Positions 26,366-37,447 of a DNA stretch of 64,000 bases are shown piece by piece. Below the pieces are notes generated by a model. It did no database searches. It had not been told where the DNA came from and was given only the letters and a program-made list of their open reading frames with translations. Position numbers and translations under genes: made by a program. The stretch's first letter is position 1, and every line of letters begins with the position of its first letter. This stretch comes from Cycas panzhihuaensis (lineage: Eukaryota; Cycadophyta), in contig CM041465.1 of the NCBI GenBank assembly GCA_023213395.1, positions 221,719,741 through 221,783,740 of the forward strand, given 5' to 3'.

Positions 26366-27720
26366 ACTAGGGTTTTGGGAAGTCATGAATGGGGAATGCA
26401 CCTTATTTTGGGAGGACTCATGGGAAGCACATAAGACTTCAAGACTTAAAGGGGAGTTATATGATGTAAGGATAACATTCTCTAAGAATGTGTGGCCTAA
26501 GGTTTTAGACTTCATGGCAAACACCTCCTTTAGGGAGGATGGTGGTTCCTCTATTTTAAGGGAATGAGAATATCCAAAGTCTTAGCTAATAGATATTGCT
26601 TTAGGGGATAAAATTTGACTATGGAGTGTCTTGAGTAAAAGGATACTCCCTTACAAATCATGCATTGATGTTTTAAGATAGGGCCAAATTGGGATAGGCC
26701 CCTTCTCGATTAAACAAGCATATAACCTTTATGTTGAGAAGGAGAAGTTGTCATACTATGGAAAGGTTTAGAAGAGAATTTGAAAACTAGAACTATGGGA
26801 AAAGTGTTAGTGTTTTTATGGGAATTGGCATATAATAACATCCTCACATGGGATAACCTTAGAAAGATAGGTTTCATGAGCCTCTCTAGATGTGTCCTTT
26901 ATGTTGAAATTCAAGAAGACATCAACTATCTCTTTTTTATATATAGAGGTATTTCTTAGTGCTGGGACCACTTTGAAATGACTTTTAGAGCCATGATTCC
27001 AAGAGGGTAAAAAATTCAAAGCCTTCTAGAAGGATAGAGAAATCTCCAAGTGGGCTCCCTAATTCTTTGGAAGGCTTAGTATTTAATCCCAAGTTTTATG
27101 TTATGGAATGCTTAGAAGGAGCATAATGAAAGAATTTTTAGAGATAGAGTTAGGCTTATGACCTAGGTAATCTAAAGATCTATAAATAATATATAAAAGA
27201 CTTAAAAATTGATGGAGAAAAGAGTTTGACCATAATAGAGTCCTTTGGGTGCCTCATTAAGTTGGAATATTTAAAGCTAATTTTGGTGATACCTTGAAAG
27301 GGAATCTAGGTAAAGCTGGTCTTGGTGGGATTATCAAGGATCATAATAGTAATGCCAGGCACCTTTTTGCTCAAAATATTAGATAAAATATAAATAATAT
27401 AGCAAAATCAATGACAAGATTTTCCATTCATAAATTAGGAGACTAGGCCTAGAAAAGGTCTATTTAGAGGGAGGTTCAAAGTTTATTATTAGATTACTCT
27501 AAATAAATGAGAATAAAGTAGAGGTTAGTAACTGGAATATTATTTATATGTTGAAAGAAATGATGCATCTAATAAATAAGTTTGAAGAGGTTTATTTTAA
27601 TCATATCAAAAGAGTAGTGAATAAGATTATTTATCTCCTAGCCAATTTAGAGGTAATGGGCTAATGGAGTGAGATAAAGATAAATTCAGACTTGGAGAAG
27701 GTAAATAACCTTTAAAAAAA
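26366..27720 (+). pseudogene. LINE ORF2 C-terminal part: zf-RVT and RNase H
   Basis: From 26379 the frame reads EVMNGECTLFWEDSWEAHKT, the W-x-x-DSW block just before the zf-RVT domain of plant LINEs. LRKIGFMSLSRCVLY (26847 onward) is the zinc-finger region (CxxC not intact). From about 27265 FKANFGDTLKGNLGKAG and LGGIIKDHNSNARHLFAQ match the RVT_3-type RNase H start (FKxNxDGAxxGNPGxAG), with the catalytic Asp pattern changed to FGD. Frame changes separate the pieces. The region follows the deletion junction near 26365. Confidence 0.78.
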
Positions 27721-28164
27721 AGGATATCCTTCAATATGGAAGGAGATAATTTATAGCTATAAATTTGATCTAGACAAATCTTTTGACCATCTAATTAGCA
27801 GGGGGTCATTGATACATCTTAGTATCAAATGATGTATTAATTATCTTGTATTATTGGTAAACTAATTTTGGAGCAGTAATCTAAGTTGGAAGATCTCCAT
27901 ATTTTTTGTTAGAGTAGATGGTTATTGGACTATGTTTCTTGTTTATCTTTGATTACTAACATCACGCGGTTGAGTTGTTTAATGGTATAAATATGGAATA
28001 AGTTGTATTATTATTTTTTATATCCTTTGTAATTAGGTTATTACCTTATGTTCCTTGAGTAGCTTTATTATGCCTTCTCTTGCTATGGGTTAGATATCTT
28101 ATGTACTTTATTATAAATTTTTATAGTATAATATTAATTCTTATATTTATGAATTTAAAAAAAA
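27721..28164 (+). other. LINE 3' untranslated tail and poly(A)
   Basis: AT-rich non-coding sequence ending in tttaaaaaaaag, an A8 run at 28157-28164. Confidence 0.6.
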
Positions 28165-29230
28165 GATTACTATTACAAAATATAAATGGTACATTCTCGT
28201 ACTATTTTACAATCATGATCATATAAAAAAATTATAAATTTAATATATTTAACTATGTATTCTTATACTAAATTGATTGTATTTTCTCATAGGAGGGGAC
28301 ATGGAGTTAATACTCCATCTCCCAAACACTATTGTACCTCCCCCACCCCTCCTCCCCCAACCCCCCCATTTTGGGTTAAAAAAAACTTATTTTTTGCCTA
28401 TTGATTTCTTCTAAGATTATTTCCATCTCATGCATAGATAAAAATGGATTAAATTCCTCCTTATAACATTAATAGGATGGGTAGAAAATATTTAATTTTC
28501 ACCCATAGTTTTCTCAAAACATTGGGTCCCTTTTCCACCTAACAAACTCTTTAAATAGGGGCCACATTTCAAAGTTGAGGAGGAATAGAAATGCAATAAA
28601 GTGCTACTAAAGTTTTGATTAAATTCTTACATCTACTTGAAGCTTATCGATATTGGTTTTTGAAAATATTTGGAGGAGCTTAGACTATAAATTTAAAGTG
28701 GCAATAACTAGAAACTTGGGGTATTAAGCCATTAAATTAGTAACCAGGGGTGAATTTATGGTAAAAAACCTTCTCAAGACATACAATTGTGACTATTATT
28801 TTTATTCTCTTTTGTCTCTCTTATTTATCAATTTTCCAATTGATTTGTGCTTATTTATTGCCTCAATTTTCATCCATGCTTCACTTATTTTTGTTATTTC
28901 TTTTAGACAAAGGGATTAGTCCAAGATTATAAGAGGATTTGGAGTCATTTGGGCTCATTCATGGTGGTGGAAAACTATAATTGAGGCCTCCAATATATTT
29001 CATTTCACATCTGATACTTAGAGATTATATTTTTTGAGATTAACTACAAATAATATTTCTATATATAACATTTTAAAGCTAATATTCTAGGTAATTAAGT
29101 AATTGAAGGGATTATATTGTAGATAGCAAAAAGAAAAGTCTCTTAAGGTTTGATCCATTTCTTTTTTAATTTCACTTGCCTATTAGGTAGAGCAAGTATT
29201 ACCCAAATCATACTATGTATGCTCCCATCT
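28165..29230. other. unassigned spacer between LINE and element D
   Basis: About 1 kb without a coding motif on either strand. It starts with a GTAC-type phrase (28186) like those right of element B and contains the cytosine-run block described separately. A pair of overlapping 65-68-codon frames at 29143-29356 spans the D LTR start and is not credible. Confidence 0.45.
28340..28367 (-). other. G-quadruplex-type motif on the minus strand
   Basis: Four C runs of 5, 4, 5 and 7 bases with spacers of 1, 4 and 2 bases lie on the plus strand. The minus strand therefore meets the canonical four-G-tract pattern, and the plus strand could form an i-motif. It is conspicuous in such AT-rich DNA. Confidence 0.7.
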
Positions 29231-29455
29231 TGTTGGAATATTAAAATATTAGAGAAAATTATGGACATATTTACTAATACACATTTATCTATGAAATACT
29301 CAAAAAAAGTAGGCCCTGTAATAAAGACAAAATCTACCATACAAAGACATCAATAGCATATGAGATGATATATTGTATGGCATGTAGTATAACATATTAC
29401 ATAGTATGTAATATTCTAAAAAATAAAAATAATAAAAGTATCCTATGATACTATT
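29231..29455 (+). repeat. element D 5' LTR, first part
   Basis: It starts tgttggaatattaaaat and matches 56495 onward (tgctagaatattaaaat), including gagatgatatattgta and catgtagtataacatatta. It breaks at ctatt where element E begins. Confidence 0.88.
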
Positions 29456-31974
29456 TGTTTCACTAAAATTAGGCCTCTTTACTTGATTAAGATATTTACT
29501 ATAGATTATTTAATGATGGACTCTGGTATGCGCATTTTGTTGTATATTTGCTTTTGTGTAGAGTTGGTGTTTGATTATTGATTCACCGTATCATGGATTA
29601 GTTATGTTTGCATATACATTTAGACTTTTATGATGTTATTTTAGGTTATGATATGATGAATGAATGGTTGATTATATGTGATGATAATTATCCACTTGTC
29701 AATGACTAATACTATGGAGAATGTCTTATCTTCTACCCAATATGAAATCATCTTATTTAACTTTCTCATTCGTTGTTCTATTTTCTATTTAATGTTGTTT
29801 CAATTTACCTTATTTAATTTTGTTGACATGTTTAACCCCATTTTTTGGCTTTGAGTCTTACTAATTTTAGCTTCATCAATTAGTGTTTGAGTTAAATAAT
29901 CTTTAGTAGACTTATTCATGTGAGAAAAACTTCATTTCTTTTGAATTTTCAATCATTTCTTCTTGATTGCATTTTTAGTTATGCCAAAAACATGAATTTA
30001 TTGATAAAGTGTGACTATTGTATTTTATTAAGAAAATCACATTTTTCGATCCTTAATAAAATATGACAATTACATTTTTTGAAGGAAATCACATTTCTTA
30101 TCCTTAATAAAATGCAACCATTACATTTTATGAAGGAAATCGCATTTTTTATTGTGCTACTCATAAATTTTTGTAGCAAGAACATTGATTTCCCTTTCTT
30201 TCTTAGTGATCGTCACGGAGATCTTTAGGGACTTCTTGCCTAACATTCTTCAACTACCTCTCAACCTCTAAAAATAATTCATGCATAGTTTTGGTGGGAA
30301 ATTAATGAGATCATGACCAAAAATCATAATTTCTAATTGAGATTAATTCCATGATCTAGGAGAGTTGGGGGTAGGAAAGGGGAGTCTAGTAGCATCCATT
30401 AGAAAATATTAGCAACTATAGAGTCTAGTTGTGACCTTTTTTTATAGAGTTCAGTGTTTTGCTTATGTGTATAAATTTTCAAGTGATTTTTCTATTAAGA
30501 TTACCTAGCTTTTAGTGAGATTTAGCTTGTCTTACCTACACTATTTTAGATTCGATCAGGTATTCATTCCTATAAGACTTAGTTCAACTATTGTGAGGAA
30601 TAGTGGGCTATATTTACCTTATCTCATACTTAGTTCTTAGGTTTTCTTACTTATTCATCCATTGAAATTGATCTCCTACAACTTTCACTACCTTTGCTTC
30701 TGTTGTTTACCTTATCTACTAATACATTTATCATCATGTCTACCATCCTCATGGCCTTAAAGACTTGATGATGAAGATTAGGCAGGAACTTAGCGCCATT
30801 CTAAGGTAAATATTATTGGATTTAATAATCTTTAAGGTAAAATTATTTGGTTTTATTACTAGTGGATCTTATTTAAAAGGTTAAAAAAAATATTTCAAAA
30901 AAAAAAAGTTTTCGTGTTCTTGTTATTTATCTCTCATCACTTCTGAAGTTACATGATGCAATGGTATGTTTGACTTGTTGTAAATGCTTTAATCCTTTTA
31001 TTTATATACCTTTTACTCTCTAATTCTCTTTTCCTCATAATTCTCAATGAGTTTGGCCCTTTAAAGGGTTGGTATATAGATTCGTAAACTGTTGAGAAGA
31101 GGTAGAATTAGAAATTGGAGAAACTTATTGGTTGAAATAGATCATTTCCTTACATGCAAAAGGTTATCTTCTATTATGTGATAATTACAAATTAGTTTGA
31201 CTTGTTTCAATAATTGTATATATAAGATATTGTTATTTTTACCTATTTTTAGAACACTTATGTTTTTCAACTTTTATCATTGAGTTTAACTTGGATACAA
31301 ATGAGGGATTCCAAATGAGAAGAGTTGTTTCAATGTCAAATCTAATCACTAGGTACACAAATATTTTTTCTTTAAAGATCTTTTTCCTTTCTTGGTTTTA
31401 AAATTATTAAATATGTGAAATTAAAAAAAGAAACCAAAGTAGATTATCTCTTGTTTCTAGCTTGTTTACTTTGATTACTTTTATTTGTTACATCTACATA
31501 CATAAGAAAAAAGAAAAAATCTCCATTTTGCATGGTTTAATGTTGTGAGTTTTTGGCTTGAGCTCATAATTAATTCATTACCTATCTCTTTACTTTTCGC
31601 ATTCTATTGAATATACCCAATAGGTAGAAAAAGAGTAAAAAAGTAAGTGGTAGGATAACCATAAGTATAATTTTCATGCCTAGATCTCCCTCATCTCTTA
31701 TGTCCTTTTTACTTGTACTTACTTGCATGCATGTTGTTTAATATCTTCATGCAAACAAAAGATGTATCATAGTTGTTGCATGTGGGTTTAGTTTGATTTA
31801 TTTTAGTTTCTCATTGTATACAAATGCTTCTATTTTGATTGGTTGTTATTCCTTTTATTTAGAGTTTATCCATAAATAAGCAAGGACTCCTCTTTAAGAG
31901 TTGGTGAAAAGGCTTGTACTTTAGACTAGTCACTATAGTTCCCCTATTATAGTTGGCCCAAAGCCAACAAACCA
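29456..31974 (+). repeat. element E 5' LTR (2.5 kb)
   Basis: It aligns collinearly with 52234-54622; clear anchors include cacttgtcaatgact/cacttacttatgact and ttagactagtcactatagtt near the right end. A 60-bp stretch near 30000-30140 repeats a short unit (aatgcaaccattacattt-like) three times. The 5' copy is about 130 bp longer. Confidence 0.9.
30003..30155 (+). repeat. short tandem repeats in E LTR
   Basis: About three copies of a roughly 54-60-bp unit of the type taaaatgcaaccattacatt...gaaaatcacattttt. The same block appears in the 3' LTR near 52760-52860, with the first copies shortened. Confidence 0.55.
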
Positions 31975-31994
31975 TTTTCTAGTGACCATATTTA
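31975..31994 (+). other. primer-binding region of element E
   Basis: The sequence after the LTR end reads ttttctagtgaccatattt, and F has ttagtgaccatactaggg at the same place. The shared core tagtgaccata suggests the same primer tRNA; I cannot name it. Confidence 0.5.
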
Positions 31995-32399
31995 GAAAGT
32001 TATTGAAACTTCCTATCTACGAGTGTTAAACCCATGACTTTTATTTCCTATGTCATAAAGCGCCTTGTTGAGATCCTTTGCAATACATTCTTGCTTGTTC
32101 TATAGTTCACTATGCATCTATTTCTTATCATGGTCATAGAGCATCCATGTCTCATCTTTATACCCCTCTTGCATATTCTTATGAGTAGAACCTACCTTGG
32201 CTTTCTTCTACTTTTTTTTACACTCATACCCCAATGCATGAGCTTGTTGGACAAACGCCTCATGGTCATGTATCCTCCTCAAATACAAGCCCTAATGGTT
32301 ATGCTCAAACCTATCCCACACATTCAACCTTTATCTCATGATAATCCCCTTCTCATATTGTCATATCATTTATAGGTAGGATTATCTATAAGAAGATCC
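31995..32399 (+). other. element E leader
   Basis: Leader or start of gag; one frame (about 32110-32380) is rich in Pro, Ser, Thr, Tyr and His (HTPMHELVGQ), as in the N-terminal part of Tat-type gag. No firm start codon. Confidence 0.4.
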
Positions 32400-32843
32400 T
32401 TTTTCCCATATAAGGTTTTCCTTTGTAGTGTTCCCCCTTTTTTTCCTAAGTTACCTACATTTAGAGGGATCCTTGGACAAGATCCTTCAAGTCACATCAA
32501 AATATTTACTTTTGCATGTGCTTATTACATACCCAATGACCTCTTATTGATGAAAATTTTTTTGAGGACATTGCAAGGTAGTGCACTTAGGTGGTTTCAT
32601 CAATTACCCTATAATTCAACCATCTCATTTCAATAATTGATGGATATCTTCATAAGTGACTTTAATGTCACTTACTTTTTTAGTGGAAGAAAATGCCATT
32701 TTGTGATTAGGCAAAAAGATAAAAAATCTATAAAAGATTTTAAGGATCATTACTTAGATCTTAATGAGGTATGTAGGACTCAAATTTCTAAAGGCTTGAC
32801 CAAATTTATAAATTTTCTATACAACAAACCCATCAATATATAA
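32400..32843 (+). pseudogene. gypsy gag (capsid part) of element E
   Basis: A single plus-strand frame from 32454 to 32843 carries one TAA. It reads PTFRGILGQDPSSHIKIF, then LLMKIFLRTLQGSALRWFHQ, then LMDIFISDFN, IRQKDKKSIKDFKDHY. This is the retrotransposon gag capsid pattern (PxFxGxxDPxxHL, LxxFxxSLxGxAxxWFxxLP, LKQxxxESxxDFxxRF). It closely parallels gag of F (LIKLFIRSLQGDVLKWFYHL). Gag would build the cytoplasmic particle that packages element RNA. Having kept a long readable frame here while pol is absent suggests a gag-only element. Confidence 0.78.
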
Positions 32844-35393
32844 TTTTGCTTTCACCAATTTCTCACCAAGTAGATCCTATCCATGCTAATCCTAAAATTA
32901 TTAATATATTCATACACTCAAGCTTGATTCCATTAAAAGAATACAAAATTAATTTGTGTTATATAAATGTAGTTACTCAATCAATGTCTTCCACTACTCC
33001 CTTTGCATTACAACAGGATGTAGGGTCATCGATTATGACCAGTTTCATAAGTGGATTCCCTATCAATAACATTATATATTCTTTTGTATCTCTCCCAAAG
33101 TTAGATGGTGATCCCTTTTCAGATTAGTCTATTCCTAAAATGGACTCTCATCCTAAGGATGAGGATTGTTGTTCCTCTAATAGTGGCGAGGTCTTAGGAC
33201 CTCTCATTAACTTGTCTTCCATTCGTAATGTAGTGCTACATGTGGAAACTTTATGTGATTTCTTAAGTCAGCTTGATGAGCTTCCTCTCAAGCATGATCA
33301 TGATACTTACCTTGATGATGTTCCTAACTTTCTTGTTGAGTTTTTTGTAGTCCTAACTTGTAGGCACCTTAGGGGTCCTACTTTGAAAACCTTAGTCTTT
33401 AAATTAGGAGAGATTCCCTTCAAAAAGAACTAAACCTGAGCCATTTGAGGGAGATATTCAACCACAAAATGATGAGATTAATTTATCCATTTCTACTACT
33501 AATCAATCTACTCCCCATGTTTCCTTAAGAGTTAAATTTGATTCATAGAGTCTTTCCCTCATCTTGATTAGATTTGGCATAGCTATTATATCAATGCTTA
33601 TTTAATTGGTTTCATAATAGACTTTAGGCATGATTCCATAAGTATTTGCCTTACCTTCCACCACATGCCCATTAAGGCAAGTTGGGGTACTCCAATCTAG
33701 TTCAAACTCCCATATCCTTTAATTTGACATGGAATATTTTTCTCACCTACCTTTTTGGGATCCTCCATGGAGTCCTCTTAATAATGATTCACCTTGATTA
33801 TATTATAAGGAGGTCTCTTTTTTATTAGATCCTATCAGGAATGGCACAACCTTTATTAAGCCTTCATAGGATAATCTTTCAATCCATATTAATTATTATC
33901 GTGAGTTGACTCCATATAACCCACCCTTAACTTATAAACATCTTATACAACATGCTTATGAGGCCAGGACTACTTTGAAACATGTCATATACCATTCCTT
34001 CCAAAGGCTTGACATTCTTTTTAGTCTTAAGTACTTCATCCCCATTAAGTCAATTCCATTTCCCTTTGAGGTAAGGAATCTGATGTCATTAGGAAGAACC
34101 TCTCTTATGGGTTCAAGGCTAACTAGTAACTTGAGGACTTTATTAGACTGTACCCCTAAGGATAATAGTCAGTCTAAGGATTCCTTCAATAAGAAACTTC
34201 TTAGTTTCACCTAAGATTATAATGGCATGGGGTCGTTGCATCTCATTATGACCCCTTACATCATTATGAGGTACTTAACTCAATTATTCTTTCCTGTATA
34301 CTTCAATAACTAGTTTTTCGTTCACACAACAAGCTTTGAGGAATGCTCCCTTATTAAGTTTTTTTAGTCAAGATAGAGTTCTTATTCATTTGGATGACCT
34401 TAGTTCTACTAAAAACCTAAAATGAAACTAACTCCATAATAAGTATAAACTACAACTTTGAACATTCATCTATTACAAAGTATAAACTATAGTAGTCTTC
34501 CCCATCCTCTGAGATGGGCATTTCTCCACAATGAGGGTAAACTATAGCTCTAATATCTTTATTGTTTAATGAGCTAAAACTAGGGAAAATCCTCTTTATC
34601 CTATTTTCACAACCATTACTTTCATACAATAGAATCTTTCATCTTTCTCTACTTCTACTATTGATTAAGTTTTAAGCTCGCTTGTGTATGAATTATTCTT
34701 AGCAACCATGTAAAACTACTATCTCTTTAGTAGACATAAGCTTTGATTAGTAGGCCTACACCTACATATTGGGTGTTTTTGTTAAACCTCTCTTAACCTT
34801 CTCTTCTAAGTTCTAAACTTAGAAGAGAAGTCAAGCCCTTAACTCCATCCTTAAAGTTGTAACTAGATATAGAAACTAAGTTGTCAATTTTAGTTAATGC
34901 ATGGGATACTTTATTCTCTTTTGATGCTTATCTAGTATAGAGGCTTGGTTTACTTATACACCTCTCATATATATTTATTTAATCTTGTATTTAGTATGAT
35001 CCTTGGTATTCTTTTATTATACTCACAAGGTTGTTACTCATTCTACTGACTTCCCTCTATGCTTAGAGACATTGTGATTTAGAGATCCTTTCTTGTCTTG
35101 TGATTTAATCCTTAAGGGATTCAATTAATTCCCCTTATTTTCTTAGTTTCATTAAAAAAATATTATCCTTGTTATACTATGAGAAGATGTTTCATGATTA
35201 GGTAATTCATGTGTTGCGTGTTTTCTCTTCATCTTAGACTAGTAAAAATCGCATGATGATTGCAGTTAAGGTGGTAAATGAGTATCTTCTAGAAAGTAGA
35301 TTCGGTGATGCTTAGTTCATCATGACCCTCATCTGAATTATCATATGGAATGATATAGTCGATAGTGATTAGAAAGTCAATCAAAAACAAAAG

Positions 35394-35455
35394 GGGAAAA
35401 AAAAAAAAAGAAAAAAAGAAAAAAAAAAAAGTGAGTCAAAAAGGAAAAAAAAACG
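35394..35455 (+). repeat. A/G-only low-complexity run
   Basis: About 60 bp of A with occasional G, interrupted once by gtgagtc; a simple polypurine tract, unrelated to the LTR ends. Confidence 0.8.
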
Positions 35456-36236
35456 TATCAAAAGTAAGTGAGTAAAGTTGTCTATTTATTTTTAACAACC
35501 TCTTACTATCTAAAGTAAGTTGTGTGATGACTTCATCTCCACCTACATTCATTGTAGGCTAGGTTTATTTTGGTGCATTATTTAGGACCTTTAGATCTAA
35601 TTACTTTGGCCCACTATGGCCTCAAGTGTGATCGAAAGCTATTTGACATCATTGTAGTCTTTGTTGTCAATTTGGTCATGATCTTAGCTCTCTCATTTTA
35701 TAGTTGAAACTAACTCCCTTCTTATAATAACCAATTCCTCATAAATTTATTCTCACATCTTCCCTTATTGATCACTTAGTCTTTGATTATTATTCCTCTT
35801 TTTCCATGGAATTAAGTATACATACTAATAGAGGTAGTAAAGCTAACCTAGGACCATCTACAACTGCACAGATAATTTATGATCAATTAAGTAATCTTTT
35901 AATCTCTATTAGATTATTTCTACCTCGAGGAATAAATAATGGAGTTGAATATATAGTGATCATAGAAGCTTAAATAGATATATTGTACTCTTACCATAGT
36001 CTTGTTAAATTATACTCTGATTCTTAAGAAGTAGTCTATCAACTAGTTGGTGCATATCGTATCCACTCTCCTCAATTACACACCCTTCATAATCATGCTT
36101 TGTTATTAGTTTTATCCTTTTGTTAATTACTATACAGTATGTCTCATGCAATTCCAATATAGAAGATGACTCCTTAGTATCTCATATTTTAGATAACTAT
36201 CTTGGATAACTCTTAGTTTAAGCAGAGGCACTACTT

Positions 36237-36328
36237 TGAAATGAGTATAAACTACCACTCAAAAATAAGTGTAAACTACCACTCTGAAATGAGCATAAAC
36301 TATCCCTCTGAAATGAGTGTAAATTGAC
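36237..36328 (+). repeat. 24-bp tandem repeat, about 3.8 copies
   Basis: Units begin at 36237, 36261, 36285 and 36309 with consensus tgaaatgagtrtaaactacc plus actc. Related single units with gtataaactac lie near 34440-34540, and an aaactatg-bearing repeat lies at 51611, all within element E. Confidence 0.82.
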
Positions 36329-37447
36329 ATGTAAATATTATTATCCAAAAACTAAAATAATTTTTTAATATTTTTTTACTAGGTATAAGATAGAGCATAT
36401 ATAGCATATATATGAAGCCAATCAAATACACATCACAAAATAGGGAAATAGGGGGTAATGAGGTTAGAGTTAATATCTTTATTTACGCATACAATCTCTA
36501 AAAGCAAATATGGTAATAGCATATATACATGAAATCAAGTAACTACATCAAGATCCATATACAAAACTATAGTTATATAGCTTCCCTAGGCATATACAAA
36601 TCATCATAGCTATATATACTCTCATATCCTAATGCTAATGGAGTTCATACATATCTCCCTCCTAACCCTCTCCTTATTTACATGCTCACTCATATGAAGG
36701 ATAATGAGAACTGCTCTGCCCTCCTCCCTGATGGTGGCTATGAGAATGACTATATGATAACTCTCTCCTACAAGGGCCATGTTTGCCTTGTTGAACATTG
36801 GTGCTACCTGAAGGAGTCATATGTCCACCTACTTATAAATGTTCATCCTTCATAAATGATATCATACATCCTCAACTAGTCACAACTTTGTCTCTTGTAG
36901 TCTTAGTTATACAACTATATCCTAATATATATCTCATTCTCACATAGTTAGAGGAAAATGCTCAATGCAAGAACTAAATAATGCTCGATCATTAGTATGC
37001 CATGTTGGAGGATCCTCTACAGTAAATGCATATGGGTAAAGGATATCCAAGATCCTTCTCACATCACAAAGTGACACCATCTCATCACATATTACATAAA
37101 TATGTTATGATTAATCAATGTATCTGTTTCCTAGCTACCAAGAATAGGTATGGACAAGTCAACTCAGGTAAGTATAGGTACGGTTCTATCATTTTCCTTG
37201 GTGAATTTTAGAAAGGTAAATTGAAGCACCTCCTTGTTTTCATTACATGATTGATTGGTTTGTTTGCATGACCATTATGCATATGTTGCATGATCATGCT
37301 GCATGACATCATTTCAGCCTATGACGATATAGGGATATTGATCTTAATGGCACTCTACAACCCTCCTACCTGTCTCTATATTGTCCTAAGCACATTTTCA
37401 AAATATTTATCACATTTTTAGTGTGTACTCTATATTTTTATCCTATG

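Larger units (their letters stand above)
22125..28164 (+). mobile_element. degenerate plant L1-type LINE
   Basis: The order of remnants is ORF1 (DUF4283-like and CCHC), then ORF2 with AP-endonuclease, RT, zinc-finger (zf-RVT) and RNase H parts, then an AT-rich 3' tail ending in A8 at 28157-28164. This is the standard layout of plant L1-clade LINEs. Length of about 6 kb is near full size, but a segment of RT is deleted. The 5' end is uncertain: sequence at 20080-20223, cut off by element C, may belong to it. I could not confirm the target duplication; tacaaaat occurs both near 20035 and right after the A-tail. Confidence 0.85.
32844..37447 (+). other. element E interior after gag, no pol recognised
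   Basis: Open stretches at 32846-33127, 33140-33433 and 33906-34214 share the plus strand and could be remnants of one long gag C-terminal or unknown frame (for example VGSSIMTSFISGFPINNII, GEVLGPLINLSSI). None matches protease, RT or integrase as far as I can tell. A purine-only run (A with few G) lies at 35394-35455. The phrase gtataaactac recurs at 34441-34540 and as a tandem repeat at 36237. The minus strand at 36690-36830 has a His/Ser-rich frame of unknown meaning. Confidence 0.45.

Noticed and set aside
29143-29356. Overlapping 65-68-codon frames at the D LTR start
   Set aside because: They straddle the boundary between flank and LTR, which no original gene would do.
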